The translations under genes were made by a program, and so were the position numbers. Below the pieces are notes generated by a model. It ran no database searches. It saw only the letters and a program-made list of their open reading frames with translations, and was not told the origin of the DNA. From the NCBI RefSeq assembly GCF_001044235.1, contig NZ_JYNL01000023.1, forward strand, positions 42,081-106,080: a DNA stretch of 64,000 bases, written 5' to 3'. This DNA comes from Mycolicibacterium chlorophenolicum (GTDB lineage Bacteria > Actinomycetota > Actinomycetes > Mycobacteriales > Mycobacteriaceae). Below, piece by piece: positions 57,052 to 64,000 of this stretch (positions are counted from its first letter, which is position 1; each line of letters starts with the position of its first letter).

Positions 57052-58253
57052 GCGAGTCGATTCGCACCCCGGCCCCGCTGCCCGAGGGCGTCAGCCAGGC
57101 CACCATCGGCGTCCGGGGCGGGCTGTTGCGGTCCGGCTTCGAGGAGACCGCCGAGGCGATGTACCTGACGTCGGGTTACGTCTACCAGACGGCCGCCGAC
57201 GCGGAGAAGGCCTTCACCGGCGAGGTCGACCGGTACGTCTACTCGCGCTACGGCAACCCGACGATCTCGATGTTCGAGGAGCGGCTGCGCCTGCTCGAAG
57301 GCGCCCCGGCCTGTTTCGCGACGGCCACCGGGATGTCGGCGGTGTTCACCGCCCTCGGCGCGCTGCTCGGCGCGGGCGACCGGTTGGTCGCCGCCCGCAG
57401 CCTGTTCGGCTCGTGCTTCGTGGTGTGCAACGAGATCCTGCCGCGCTGGGGCGTCGAGACGGTGTTCGTCGACGGCGAGGACCTCTCCCAGTGGGAGGAG
57501 GCTCTGTCGGTACCGACCCAGGCGGTGTTCTTCGAGACGCCGTCGAACCCGATGCAGTCGCTGGTCGACATCGGCGCGGTCTGCGACATGGCCCACGCGG
57601 CGGGCGCAAAGGTGGTGCTGGACAACGTCTTCGCGACGCCGATCCTGCAGCAGGGCTTCCCGCTGGGTGTCGATGTCGTCGTGTACTCGGGTACCAAGCA
57701 CATCGACGGGCAGGGCCGGGTGCTCGGCGGCGCCATCCTCGGTGACAAGGAGTACATCGACGGACCGGTGCAGAAGCTGATGCGCCACACCGGGCCTGCG
57801 CTGAGTCCGTTCAACGCGTGGACGCTGCTCAAGGGTCTGGAGACGTTGGCACTGCGGGTGGACCACCAGAACACCTCGGCGCTGCGTGTCGCGGAGTTCC
57901 TCGAGTCGAGTTCAGCCGTCAGCTGGGTGAAATACCCGTTCCTGGAGTCACATCCGCAGTACGACCTGGCCAAGCGGCAGATGACCGGCGGCGGCACGGT
58001 GGTGACGTTCGAGCTCGCCGGCGGCACCAAGGAGCGGGCGTTCGAGGTACTCGACAAGCTGAAGATCGTGGACATCTCGAACAATCTCGGCGATGCCAAG
58101 TCGTTGATCACCCACCCGGCGACCACCACCCACCGCGCGATGGGGCCGGAGGGGCGGGCCGCGATCGGGCTGGGCGACGGCGTCGTTCGCATCTCGATCG
58201 GTCTGGAGGGCACCGAGGACCTGATCGCCGACCTGGCCCAGGCGCTGGCGTAG
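57048..58253 (+). CDS. metZ: O-succinylhomoserine sulfhydrylase
   Basis: A 401-residue PLP enzyme making homocysteine from O-succinylhomoserine and sulfide. PLP is bound through the Lys in VVVYSGTKHIDGQGRVLGG; YVYSRYGNPTISMFEERL supplies phosphate-binding Tyr/Arg, and FETPSNPMQSLVDIGAV a further active-site Asn. The ATG at 57048 overlaps the rhodanese stop as ATGA. It is close to mycobacterial MetZ rather than cystathionine gamma-synthase. Its stop is directly followed by the next start (GTG 58254). Confidence 0.95.
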   Translation: MSESIRTPAPLPEGVSQATIGVRGGLLRSGFEETAEAMYLTSGYVYQTAADAEKAFTGEVDRYVYSRYGNPTISMFEERLRLLEGAPACFATATGMSAVFTALGALLGAGDRLVAARSLFGSCFVVCNEILPRWGVETVFVDGEDLSQWEEALSVPTQAVFFETPSNPMQSLVDIGAVCDMAHAAGAKVVLDNVFATPILQQGFPLGVDVVVYSGTKHIDGQGRVLGGAILGDKEYIDGPVQKLMRHTGPALSPFNAWTLLKGLETLALRVDHQNTSALRVAEFLESSSAVSWVKYPFLESHPQYDLAKRQMTGGGTVVTFELAGGTKERAFEVLDKLKIVDISNNLGDAKSLITHPATTTHRAMGPEGRAAIGLGDGVVRISIGLEGTEDLIADLAQALA

Positions 58254-58658
58254 GTGTCGCGGCGATCCGAGCAGAAGAAGGCGCGCCGCAAGAAGCGGCG
58301 CGCGGTCCGCGATGACGCCTGGGTTCCGGCGCGCGTCGCCGAACAGCTCGAAATCGCCGCCGAGCTCGAGGATTTCGACGCCCGTCTGACGGAGCGCGGC
58401 TGGGAGTTCTCCGAGGACGTCGACGACGAGACCGGCGCCGCCTGGTACTGGCCGGCGTCTGAGGCCGAGGTCGCCGACGAGGACGAGGTCGTCAACGTGA
58501 CGGTGGTGCTGCTGACCCCCGAGGACGAGGGCGAGGTGGCCCACGTGGTGTTCGTCGGCACCGCCGACGACTACCAGTTCAACCTGGCCGAACTGTTCGA
58601 GCACCTCGACACGATCGAGGCCTACCGCCTCGGCGATCCGATGCCGTCGTTCGAGTAG
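58254..58658 (+). CDS. Conserved small acidic protein, unknown function
   Basis: A 134-residue protein starting at GTG 58254 with no gap after metZ. The first 20 residues are very basic (SRRSEQKKARRKKRRAVRDD) and could bind nucleic acid. The rest is strongly acidic with a beta-rich core (EFSEDVDDETGAAWYWP, VVNVTVVLLTPEDEGEVAHVVFVGT, YQFNLAELFEHLDTIEAY). Charge is sharply asymmetric between halves. I do not recognise the family. It is probably co-translated with metZ and followed by an amidohydrolase nine bases on. Confidence 0.75.
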   Translation: MSRRSEQKKARRKKRRAVRDDAWVPARVAEQLEIAAELEDFDARLTERGWEFSEDVDDETGAAWYWPASEAEVADEDEVVNVTVVLLTPEDEGEVAHVVFVGTADDYQFNLAELFEHLDTIEAYRLGDPMPSFE

Positions 58659-58667
58659 GAGCCCACC

Positions 58668-60305
58668 ATGGTCGAACCCGCGGACACCATCTACGTCGGC
58701 GGCGACATCGTGACCATGGACAGAGCTGCACCTCGTGCGCAGGCACTCGCGGTGCGGGCCGGGCGGATCACCGCGGTGGGTGATCGCGCCGACGTCGTCG
58801 CTGCCCACCACGGCGGCGCCACCGAGGTCGTCGACCTCGACGGTGCGGTGCTGCTACCCGGATTCATCGATCCGCACAGCCACTACATCAACTCGCTCAG
58901 TGTGGCCAACCAGGTCAATGTGTTCGCCCCGCCTGCCGGACCGGGTGCCGACGTCGCCGCGATCATCGCTGCGCTCACAGCGTTTCGGGACCGCCACCCG
59001 ATACCGGCGGGGGACATGCTCGTCGCGTACGGCTACGACGACACGATGATGCCCGGCGGCCGCACCCTGAGCAAGGACGATCTCGACGTCGACTTCCCGG
59101 ACACGCCGGTTCTGGTGGGGCATGTCTCGATGCACGGCGCGGTGCTCAACAGCGCGGCGATGCGCATGTTCGGCATCTCCGCCGACACGATCACCCCGCC
59201 GGGCGGGGTGATCGTCCGCAAGGACGGCTCCGACGAGCCCGACGGATTGGTCATGGAGACCGCGTTCCTGCCGATCTTCGCGGCCATGCCGAAGCCGACG
59301 CCCGCCCAGGAGGTCGAGTGGAGCCGCGCCGGCCAGATGCTCTACGCCGCAGCAGGAATCACCACTGCGCACGAGGGCGCCTCGCACGCCGCCGACATCG
59401 CGCTGATGCAGCGCGCTGCCGCGGGAGGAGCGACGCTGATCGACGTCGTCGCGTATCCCTTCATCCTCGACCTGGACGAGATCCTGCAGTCGAATCCGCC
59501 GGAGACGTTCGGCCGGTATGTCAATCGCCTCAAGCTCGGAGGGGTCAAGGTGACACTCGACGGCTCGCCGCAGGGGCGGACCGCCTACTTCACCACCCCG
59601 TACCGGGTGGAAGGCCCGGACGGACAACCGAACTGGCGCGGCGAGCTGCCCTTCTCGCAGGACACCGTCAACGGGTGGTTCAAGCAGGTGTACGACCTGG
59701 ACCTGCCCCTGGACATCCACGCCAACGGCGATGCGGCCATCGACGTCGCGCTGGCCGCCCACTCGTTCGCCGCGGCCGATGACCTCGGCAGGGCGCGACG
59801 CATCGTGATGGTCCACTCCCAGTTCGTCCGCCGGGATCAGCTGGCGCGCTTCGTCGAGTACAAGATCATCCCGTCGTTCTTCACCGAGCACGCCTTCTAC
59901 TTCGGGGACGCCCACATTCATCTGCGCGGCCGGGAGCAGGCGGACTTCCTGTCGCCGATGCGCGCGGCGATCGACGCCGGGCTGCGGCCGACCAACCACA
60001 CCGATTTCGTCGTCACCCCGCTCGATCAGATGTTCCTGCTGTGGACGGCGGTGAACCGGGTCTCGCGTGGTGGTGCCGTCCTCGGCGCCGATCAGCGCAT
60101 CACGCCGTGGGAGGCGCTCGAGGCCATCACCGTCAATGCCGCGGCGCAGTACGGCGAGGAGTCGCGCAAGGGCGCGCTCCGGCCCGGCATGCTCGCAGAT
60201 CTCGTTGTGCTGGAACAGAATCCGTTGACGGTGGATCCTGAGGCGATCAAGGACATCGCGGTGGTGGAGACAATCAAGGAAGGTCAGACGGTCTACCGGG
60301 CCTAG
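58668..60305 (+). CDS. Amidohydrolase (YtcJ-like, metal-dependent hydrolase)
   Basis: A 545-residue metal-dependent hydrolase. The N-terminal beta-sandwich (TIYVGGDIVTMDRAAPRAQALAVRAGRITAVG) precedes the TIM barrel with the HxH-type motif LLPGFIDPHSHYINSL. Further metal/substrate histidines are in MVHSQFVRR and LRPTNHTDFVVTP; the C-terminal strand returns to the sandwich (RPGMLADLVVLEQNPLTVDPE). The arrangement matches the YtcJ/AtzC-like amidohydrolase 3 group acting on amides or cyclic ureas. ATG 58668 follows an AGGAG site. It ends four bases inside the convergent hydrolase gene. Substrate unknown. Confidence 0.88.
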   Translation: MVEPADTIYVGGDIVTMDRAAPRAQALAVRAGRITAVGDRADVVAAHHGGATEVVDLDGAVLLPGFIDPHSHYINSLSVANQVNVFAPPAGPGADVAAIIAALTAFRDRHPIPAGDMLVAYGYDDTMMPGGRTLSKDDLDVDFPDTPVLVGHVSMHGAVLNSAAMRMFGISADTITPPGGVIVRKDGSDEPDGLVMETAFLPIFAAMPKPTPAQEVEWSRAGQMLYAAAGITTAHEGASHAADIALMQRAAAGGATLIDVVAYPFILDLDEILQSNPPETFGRYVNRLKLGGVKVTLDGSPQGRTAYFTTPYRVEGPDGQPNWRGELPFSQDTVNGWFKQVYDLDLPLDIHANGDAAIDVALAAHSFAAADDLGRARRIVMVHSQFVRRDQLARFVEYKIIPSFFTEHAFYFGDAHIHLRGREQADFLSPMRAAIDAGLRPTNHTDFVVTPLDQMFLLWTAVNRVSRGGAVLGADQRITPWEALEAITVNAAAQYGEESRKGALRPGMLADLVVLEQNPLTVDPEAIKDIAVVETIKEGQTVYRA

Positions 60306-61147
60306 GTTCTGGCTCCGGCCGTCTGCATGATCGCCGTGCTGACCGCTGCGGGTGCGTCCAGGGGGACGAACGTCGACGCGTGCGGCACGTCGACGGTGGT
60401 CGCATCGGGGAACAGCGCGGCGAGGCGGCGCCCGAGTGCCGGGGTGAAGCAGCGGTCGTCCTGGCCCCACGCCACCGTCACCGGTTTGGTGAAGCGGTGC
60501 AATCGGGGTGCGACGTGGGTGAGGTCGGTGCCGCCGATTCCGCGGGCCAGCGCGGCGAAGTCGCCGGCGATGCGCCGGTCGGTGCGCGCGGGCGTCAGCC
60601 AGGATGCGGTCAGCGCCGGATCCAGGTTCTTCGCGAGCAGGCCGTAGCCGAGCGGTGAGTGCCGCAGTGCTGTCGGGCCCATGGTCGCCATCAGCGAGGT
60701 GACGGCCGGACGGGTGCGCATCACCGCGAAGACGGCGTTGAAGGGGAACGGCGGAAACTTGTCGAACGCATCGCAATTGGTCAGCACGAGGCGGCCGATG
60801 CGCTCGGGGTGGGCGTCGATCAGGAACTGGCAGACGCCACCGCCGGTGTCGTTGCCGACCAGCGTGACGTCGTCGAGGTCCAGGGCGACGAGGAAGTCGT
60901 GCACCAGATCCGCGACACCGGTGGGCGTCAGCGCGGCGCGGTCGTCGACCGGGATGCGGTGGGCGCCGAGGGGGAGGTCGGGTTGCAGGCAGCGGAACCC
61001 CTGGCCGGCCAGGTCGGCGGCGACGGCGTCCCACAGCCGGGAGTCGACGAGCGCGCCGTGCACGAAGACGACGGGCGGGTAGGCGGAGTCCTTCGGGCCC
61101 GACTCGCGGTACTCGACGGTGGCCGCAGGCACGGTGACGGTGGGCAT
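60302..61147 (-). CDS. Alpha/beta hydrolase with aspartate nucleophile (haloalkane dehalogenase/epoxide hydrolase-like)
   Basis: A 281-residue hydrolase. The oxyanion region VVFVHGALVDSRLW is followed by a nucleophile elbow VTLVGNDTGGGVCQFL in which Asp replaces the usual Ser, then acid Asp in AWGQDDRCFTPALG and His in DVPHASTFVPLD. Asp nucleophiles occur in haloalkane dehalogenases, fluoroacetate dehalogenases and epoxide hydrolases; the substrate here is unknown. ATG 61147 is chosen by GAGAAGGA eight bases upstream; ATG 61171 is in frame. It is divergent from a TetR gene with an operator-like palindrome between. Confidence 0.85.
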   Translation of the reverse strand: MPTVTVPAATVEYRESGPKDSAYPPVVFVHGALVDSRLWDAVAADLAGQGFRCLQPDLPLGAHRIPVDDRAALTPTGVADLVHDFLVALDLDDVTLVGNDTGGGVCQFLIDAHPERIGRLVLTNCDAFDKFPPFPFNAVFAVMRTRPAVTSLMATMGPTALRHSPLGYGLLAKNLDPALTASWLTPARTDRRIAGDFAALARGIGGTDLTHVAPRLHRFTKPVTVAWGQDDRCFTPALGRRLAALFPDATTVDVPHASTFVPLDAPAAVSTAIMQTAGART

Positions 61148-61184
61148 AGCGGTTATCCTTCTCGTCGACATTTACAAACACTGA

Positions 61185-61201
61185 GTACGAAAGTTACGTA
61201 C
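61185..61201. promoter_or_regulatory. TetR operator candidate
   Basis: GTACG-N7-CGTAC, a perfect inverted repeat seven bases before the tetR ATG and 38 bases from the divergent hydrolase start. It overlaps the likely promoters of both genes. Confidence 0.55.
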
Positions 61202-61208
61202 AGCCTGT

Positions 61209-61820
61209 ATGAAAGTCAACCCCCCGCCCCGGCGGTCCCAGGCGGAGCGCACCGCGGCCACGCGTGCGAGCCTGCTGGCTGCATCGCGGAAGTTGTTCGC
61301 TGTCAATGGTTTCGCCGACGTGTCGACGCAGTCGATCGTCGAGGCGGCGGGGGTGACCCGCGGTGCGCTGTACCACCAGTTCGCCGACAAGACCGAACTG
61401 TTCGCGGCGGTCTACGAGGAGATCGAGGGTGAGCTGGTCGCGGACATCGTCACGCGGCTCGGCGAAGCGGCGCCGGCTGATCAGCGGCAGGCGATGAAGA
61501 CCGGCGCGCGGCTGTTCCTGGACCTCTGCTCCGCGCCCGAGGTGCAGCGGATCATGCTGGTCGACGCGCCGGCGGTGCTGGGTTGGGAGCGGTGGCGCGC
61601 GGTCGGGATGAAGTACGGGCTCGGCGTCATCGAGGCCATGCTCGGTCAGGCGATCGCCGACGGGGTGATCCCGGATCAGCCGCGGCGGCCGACGGCGCAC
61701 GTGCTGCTCGGCGCACTCGATGAGGCGGCGCTGTACATTTCGCGCGCCGAGGATCAGAACGCGGCGAAGCAGGAGATGTACGCCGTGTGCGACCGCCTCA
61801 TCGACGGCATCGCGCGCTAG
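61209..61820 (+). CDS. TetR-family transcriptional regulator
   Basis: A 203-residue regulator. The helix-turn-helix ATRASLLAASRKLFAVNGFADVSTQSIVEAAGVTRGALYHQF (about 18-59) is followed by a ligand domain. The GALYHQFADKTELF recognition helix is typical of TetR. It is divergent from the Asp-nucleophile hydrolase, its probable target, and its stop overlaps the convergent rhodanese-like gene by four bases. Confidence 0.9.
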   Translation: MKVNPPPRRSQAERTAATRASLLAASRKLFAVNGFADVSTQSIVEAAGVTRGALYHQFADKTELFAAVYEEIEGELVADIVTRLGEAAPADQRQAMKTGARLFLDLCSAPEVQRIMLVDAPAVLGWERWRAVGMKYGLGVIEAMLGQAIADGVIPDQPRRPTAHVLLGALDEAALYISRAEDQNAAKQEMYAVCDRLIDGIAR

Positions 61821-62260
61821 CAGTCACAGGTGATGGCGTCCAACGGCGCCGTCAGCGGATCCTTGGCGCGGACGATCCGGCCGCGATCCGTCTCGACGGG
61901 ATAGCCTTCGCGGGCCCAGTATTCGAAGCCGCCGAGCATCTCCTTGACCTCATAGCCCAGTTTCGCGAACTCCAGTGCGGCACGGGTGGAGCCGTTGCAG
62001 CCCGGCCCCCAGCAATACGTCACGACGGGCACGTTCCGGGGGATCTCCCGGGGCGCCCGTGCGGCGATCTCCGCGGTGGGCATGTGGACCGCTCCAGCGA
62101 TACGCCCCTGGTCCCAGGCGCTTCTCCCGCGGGAGTCGACGAGCACGAACAGAACACCGTTCTCCTGGTCGGCGTGCACATCCGAAGCGTCGGTCTCCGC
62201 GGCGAGTTTGCCGGCGAAGTGAGCCACGAGGAGTTCCGTTGGGTTGGCAGCGACTGGCAT
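61817..62260 (-). CDS. Rhodanese-like domain protein
   Basis: A 147-residue single rhodanese domain. The active-site loop is VVTYCWGPGCNGSTRAALEF, unusual in length, with the first Cys in the catalytic position and a second Cys four residues on. The N-terminal LVDSRGRSAWDQGRIAGAVHMP matches the rhodanese substrate-side motif. The protein ends in a Cys-Asp-Cys tail, which could bind metal or form a disulfide. It is divergent from the Lrp-type regulator at 62353. Physiological acceptor unknown. Confidence 0.85.
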   Translation of the reverse strand: MPVAANPTELLVAHFAGKLAAETDASDVHADQENGVLFVLVDSRGRSAWDQGRIAGAVHMPTAEIAARAPREIPRNVPVVTYCWGPGCNGSTRAALEFAKLGYEVKEMLGGFEYWAREGYPVETDRGRIVRAKDPLTAPLDAITCDC

Positions 62261-62352
62261 GAGGAAACGATATTCCGGACGCGGGCTGCCTTCCAGGGAA
62301 GTATCGCGTCGTTACCGCGAATCGAGCGGCTATTTCGTGGCATCTTGTCGTC

Positions 62353-62823
62353 ATGGCCGCGAATCTCCCGTTTGGGCTCGACAAGGTCGACACGGCAATT
62401 CTCCAGGCGTTGCAGACACACGGGCGGCAAAGTGTCGCGGAGCTGGCCAGACACATCACCATGAGCCACAGCGCCACCGCCGAACGCGTACGTCGGCTCG
62501 AGGAATTCGGTGTGATCACCGGTTACGGCGCTCACGTCGACCCGGAACGGCTCGGATTCTCAATCTTGGCCTTTCTGCGGCTGCGCTACCCGAGCAGTAA
62601 CTACGACCCGCTGCACCGCCTCCTCGCCGATCTGCCTGAAGTCCTCGAAGCTCACCACGTCACCGGCGACGACTGCTTCATCATGAAGGTCGTCGCAACC
62701 GACATCAAGCACCTCGAACGGCTCAGCGGCAGGATCGGCACACTCGGCAGCGTGACCACCAGTGTCGTCTACTCCTCGCCGCTGCCATCGAGACCGTTGC
62801 TGCCCCCCGAGGGCGACAGTTAG
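62353..62823 (+). CDS. Lrp/AsnC-family transcriptional regulator
   Basis: A 156-residue regulator. The winged helix is at about residues 8-60 (DTAILQALQTHGRQSVAELARHITMSHSATAERVRRLEEFGVITGYG) and the RAM ligand domain follows, with VLEAHHVTGDDCFIMKVVATDIKHLERL. Lrp proteins bind amino acids and control metabolism. It diverges from the rhodanese-like gene 93 bases away and overlaps the convergent SDR gene by four bases. Its target is unknown. Confidence 0.9.
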   Translation: MAANLPFGLDKVDTAILQALQTHGRQSVAELARHITMSHSATAERVRRLEEFGVITGYGAHVDPERLGFSILAFLRLRYPSSNYDPLHRLLADLPEVLEAHHVTGDDCFIMKVVATDIKHLERLSGRIGTLGSVTTSVVYSSPLPSRPLLPPEGDS

Positions 62824-63683
62824 TTCTTGTCGGCACCCTCGACGACGCCGAGTGCTGCCTGCGCGCGCTGTTCGTAGCTCTGCCGCTTGGTGGTGTCGAA
62901 CTCGAGGAAGACGTTGTCCAGGCCGAGTTTCCGGTTCATCCAGCGTCGTCCGCGCGGGCCCAGCATCTGGGCGGCCTGTGCGGTGAACCGCAGGAACGGC
63001 GGCACGGACACGTGCGTCTTGGGCTTGTTGAGCGTCTTCACGATGGCTGCCGCGATGTCCTCGGGCTCAACGGGTTTGGTGCCCGGGGTCTCCTTCGTGC
63101 CGGAGATGAGCTCGGTGTTGGTGAAGGGCGGCATCACCACCGAGACGTGCACGCCGTGCGGGGCGACCTCGTCGGCGAGCGCGGCGGACAGTCCGACGAC
63201 GCCGAACTTCGCGCCCACGTAGACGACCTGACCCGGTACGGGGATGACGCCGGAGAGCGATGCGATGTTGATGATGTGGCCGCGCCGGCGGGCGATCATG
63301 TCGGGCAGGGCGAGCTGGCAGCCGGCGATGACGCCGTAGAGGTTGACCTCGATCGACGACCGGATCGACTGCTCGGACTGCTCGAGGAACGGTCCGATCG
63401 GCATGACGCCGGCATTGTTGATCAGCACGTCGATGTGGCCGCCGCCGTCGGTGCGGGCCTTGTCGAGGAAGGTCGCGAACGACTCGCGATCGGTGACGTC
63501 CAGCGGGTAGCCGGATACCGGTCCGAGGTTGGAGAGCTTGGCGACCGAGGATTCCTGCAGGGCGACGTCGCGGTCGCCGATGACCACGCGCGCGCCGCGC
63601 TCGAGGAGGGCGGTGGCGGTGGCGTAGCCGATGCCTCGTGCCGCCCCGGTGATGGCGATGGTCTTACCGCGGATGTTGTCCAT
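62820..63683 (-). CDS. Short-chain dehydrogenase/reductase (SDR) family oxidoreductase
   Basis: A 287-residue classical SDR. Cofactor motif TGAARGIGYATATALLERGARV is at residue 10, VLINNAGVMPIGPF near 90, the catalytic serine in INIASLSGVIPVPG, and the Tyr/Lys pair in YVGAKFGVVGLSAAL. ATG 63683 is chosen; an upstream codon would lie in the palindrome. It resembles mycobacterial SDRs active on steroids or lipids, but the substrate is unknown. It is read under a 20-base near-perfect palindrome just eight bases upstream. Confidence 0.88.
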   Translation of the reverse strand: MDNIRGKTIAITGAARGIGYATATALLERGARVVIGDRDVALQESSVAKLSNLGPVSGYPLDVTDRESFATFLDKARTDGGGHIDVLINNAGVMPIGPFLEQSEQSIRSSIEVNLYGVIAGCQLALPDMIARRRGHIINIASLSGVIPVPGQVVYVGAKFGVVGLSAALADEVAPHGVHVSVVMPPFTNTELISGTKETPGTKPVEPEDIAAAIVKTLNKPKTHVSVPPFLRFTAQAAQMLGPRGRRWMNRKLGLDNVFLEFDTTKRQSYEQRAQAALGVVEGADKN

Positions 63684-63690
63684 GTGGCCG

Positions 63691-63710
63691 AACTTTACAC
63701 GTGTCAAGTT
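63691..63710. promoter_or_regulatory. 20-bp near-perfect palindrome before the SDR gene
   Basis: AACTTTACACGTGTCAAGTT, symmetric except for one base pair. It lies eight bases upstream of the SDR ATG and would cover its -10/-35 region, so a TetR-type repressor acting in trans is likely. No regulator is adjacent on this side. Confidence 0.65.
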
Positions 63711-63841
63711 TTGGACGGAAGTGCCCGTCCCCTACATCATTTCCAGCCTCGTGGAACATCCATCCACAGATTTCTCGGCACTGTCCGAGTTATCCACAGC
63801 ACGATGATGAGTGCTGCTGAGCTGCACGGATAGCACTAAAA

Positions 63842-63857
63842 TCGAACGTATGTACGA
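63842..63857. promoter_or_regulatory. Mycobacterial SOS (LexA) box overlapping the start of the 13E12 gene
   Basis: TCGAAC-GTAT-GTACGA fits the SOS box consensus TCGAAC-N4-GTTCGA with one mismatch. It covers the start codon of the following 13E12-repeat gene. LexA control of several 13E12 genes is known in M. tuberculosis. Confidence 0.75.
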
Positions 63858-64000
63858 TTCCGTGGTGCCGCCGATGGCGTCGCTGGCTGGTGCCGGCGAT
63901 GCGGATCTGGTCGACATCGTGGCCGGGTGTGGGGCGGCGGCGGCGCGGGCCGAGGCGGTGAAGCTGGCCGCGATCGTGGAGTTCTGGGAGCGCCGCCAAA
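63850..64000 (+). CDS. 13E12-repeat family protein (DUF222, HNH endonuclease type), 5' end only
   Basis: The reading frame starts at ATG 63850 and runs off the right edge, giving about 50 residues (MYDSVVPPMASLAGAG, then DLVDIVAGCGAAAARAEAVK and AAIVEFWERRQ). These match the N terminus of the 13E12-repeat family, whose full members end in an HNH nuclease domain and occur as multiple dispersed copies in mycobacteria. Its start is embedded in an SOS box, so expression should rise with DNA damage. The 166 bases before it hold no other gene that I can see. Confidence 0.82.
   Translation, partial: MYDSVVPPMASLAGAGDADLVDIVAGCGAAAARAEAVKLAAIVEFWERRQ

Noticed and set aside
58854..61181. A 775-codon open frame on the minus strand across the amidohydrolase
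   Set aside because: It passes through two real genes in another frame and starts with an Arg/Pro-rich, non-protein-like segment.
63790..63798. TTATCCACA, a perfect DnaA box
   Set aside because: A single box with no cluster, no AT-rich unwinding region and no dnaA/dnaN nearby; not evidence of an origin.

Overview
The window is a chromosomal segment of a rapidly growing mycobacterium (Mycolicibacterium type). The evidence is very high GC, frequent GTG starts, tightly overlapping genes, and gene neighbourhoods I recognise from the M. tuberculosis Rv0350-Rv0391 region (dnaK-grpE-dnaJ-hspR, clpB, purA, fba, purT-rhodanese-metZ). A mycothione-reductase-like enzyme, HspR/HAIR heat-shock control and a 13E12-repeat gene fit the same group. 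I see no tRNA, rRNA, CRISPR array, insertion sequence or replication origin. The sequence is almost fully coding; no gene-free stretch exceeds about 300 bases.

Layout. 1-5.6 kb: a minus-strand operon of mycothione-reductase-like flavoenzyme, glucose-6-phosphate dehydrogenase, GH15 hydrolase and a TIGR03085 protein, plus a lipoprotein. 5.8-7.6 kb: a secreted seven-blade beta-propeller. 7.6-12.9 kb: a LysR regulator divergent from an operon of LamB/YcsF (PxpA), biotin carrier, biotin carboxylase and KipI/KipA (PxpB/PxpC) proteins. 13-17.2 kb: dnaK-grpE-dnaJ-hspR. 17.4-24 kb: DoxX-like protein, aldose epimerase, globin-reductase, GAP-type membrane protein, ABM, VOC, GtrA and CYTH proteins. 24.2-30.8 kb: clpB and the Rv0383c/Rv0381c/Rv0380c-like genes with two SDRs. 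30.7-38 kb: two TetR/MFS pairs, a GH76 enzyme and an NhaA-DsbA fusion. 38-41.9 kb: XRE/Map pair, DedA, alcohol dehydrogenase, fructose-bisphosphate aldolase. 41.9-50.9 kb: membrane and housekeeping genes (FUSC, CDF, site-2 protease, purA, thioesterase, GGDEF). 50.9-55 kb: MarR-controlled MMPL-P450-ferredoxin operon. 55-60.3 kb: purT-like, rhodanese, metZ and amidohydrolase run. 60.3-64 kb: hydrolase, TetR, rhodanese, Lrp, SDR and the start of a 13E12 gene preceded by an SOS box.

How it works together. The two chaperone loci (dnaK operon and clpB) each carry an HspR inverted repeat (HAIR) and a sequence matching the SigH consensus with the same GGAACA-N16-CGTT spacing, so heat repression and oxidative-stress activation converge on both. 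The first operon pairs an NADPH producer (Zwf) with an NADPH-using disulfide reductase. The least conventional locus is the 8.6-12.9 kb operon: its KipI/KipA-type subunits belong to the superfamily that forms the carboxyltransferase part of urea carboxylase, and they are co-transcribed with a biotin carboxylase and a biotin carrier. The operon may therefore encode a split biotin-dependent amide/lactam carboxylase-hydrolase rather than a plain 5-oxoprolinase. Many divergent regulator pairs have visible palindromes in their shared promoters, recorded as separate features.
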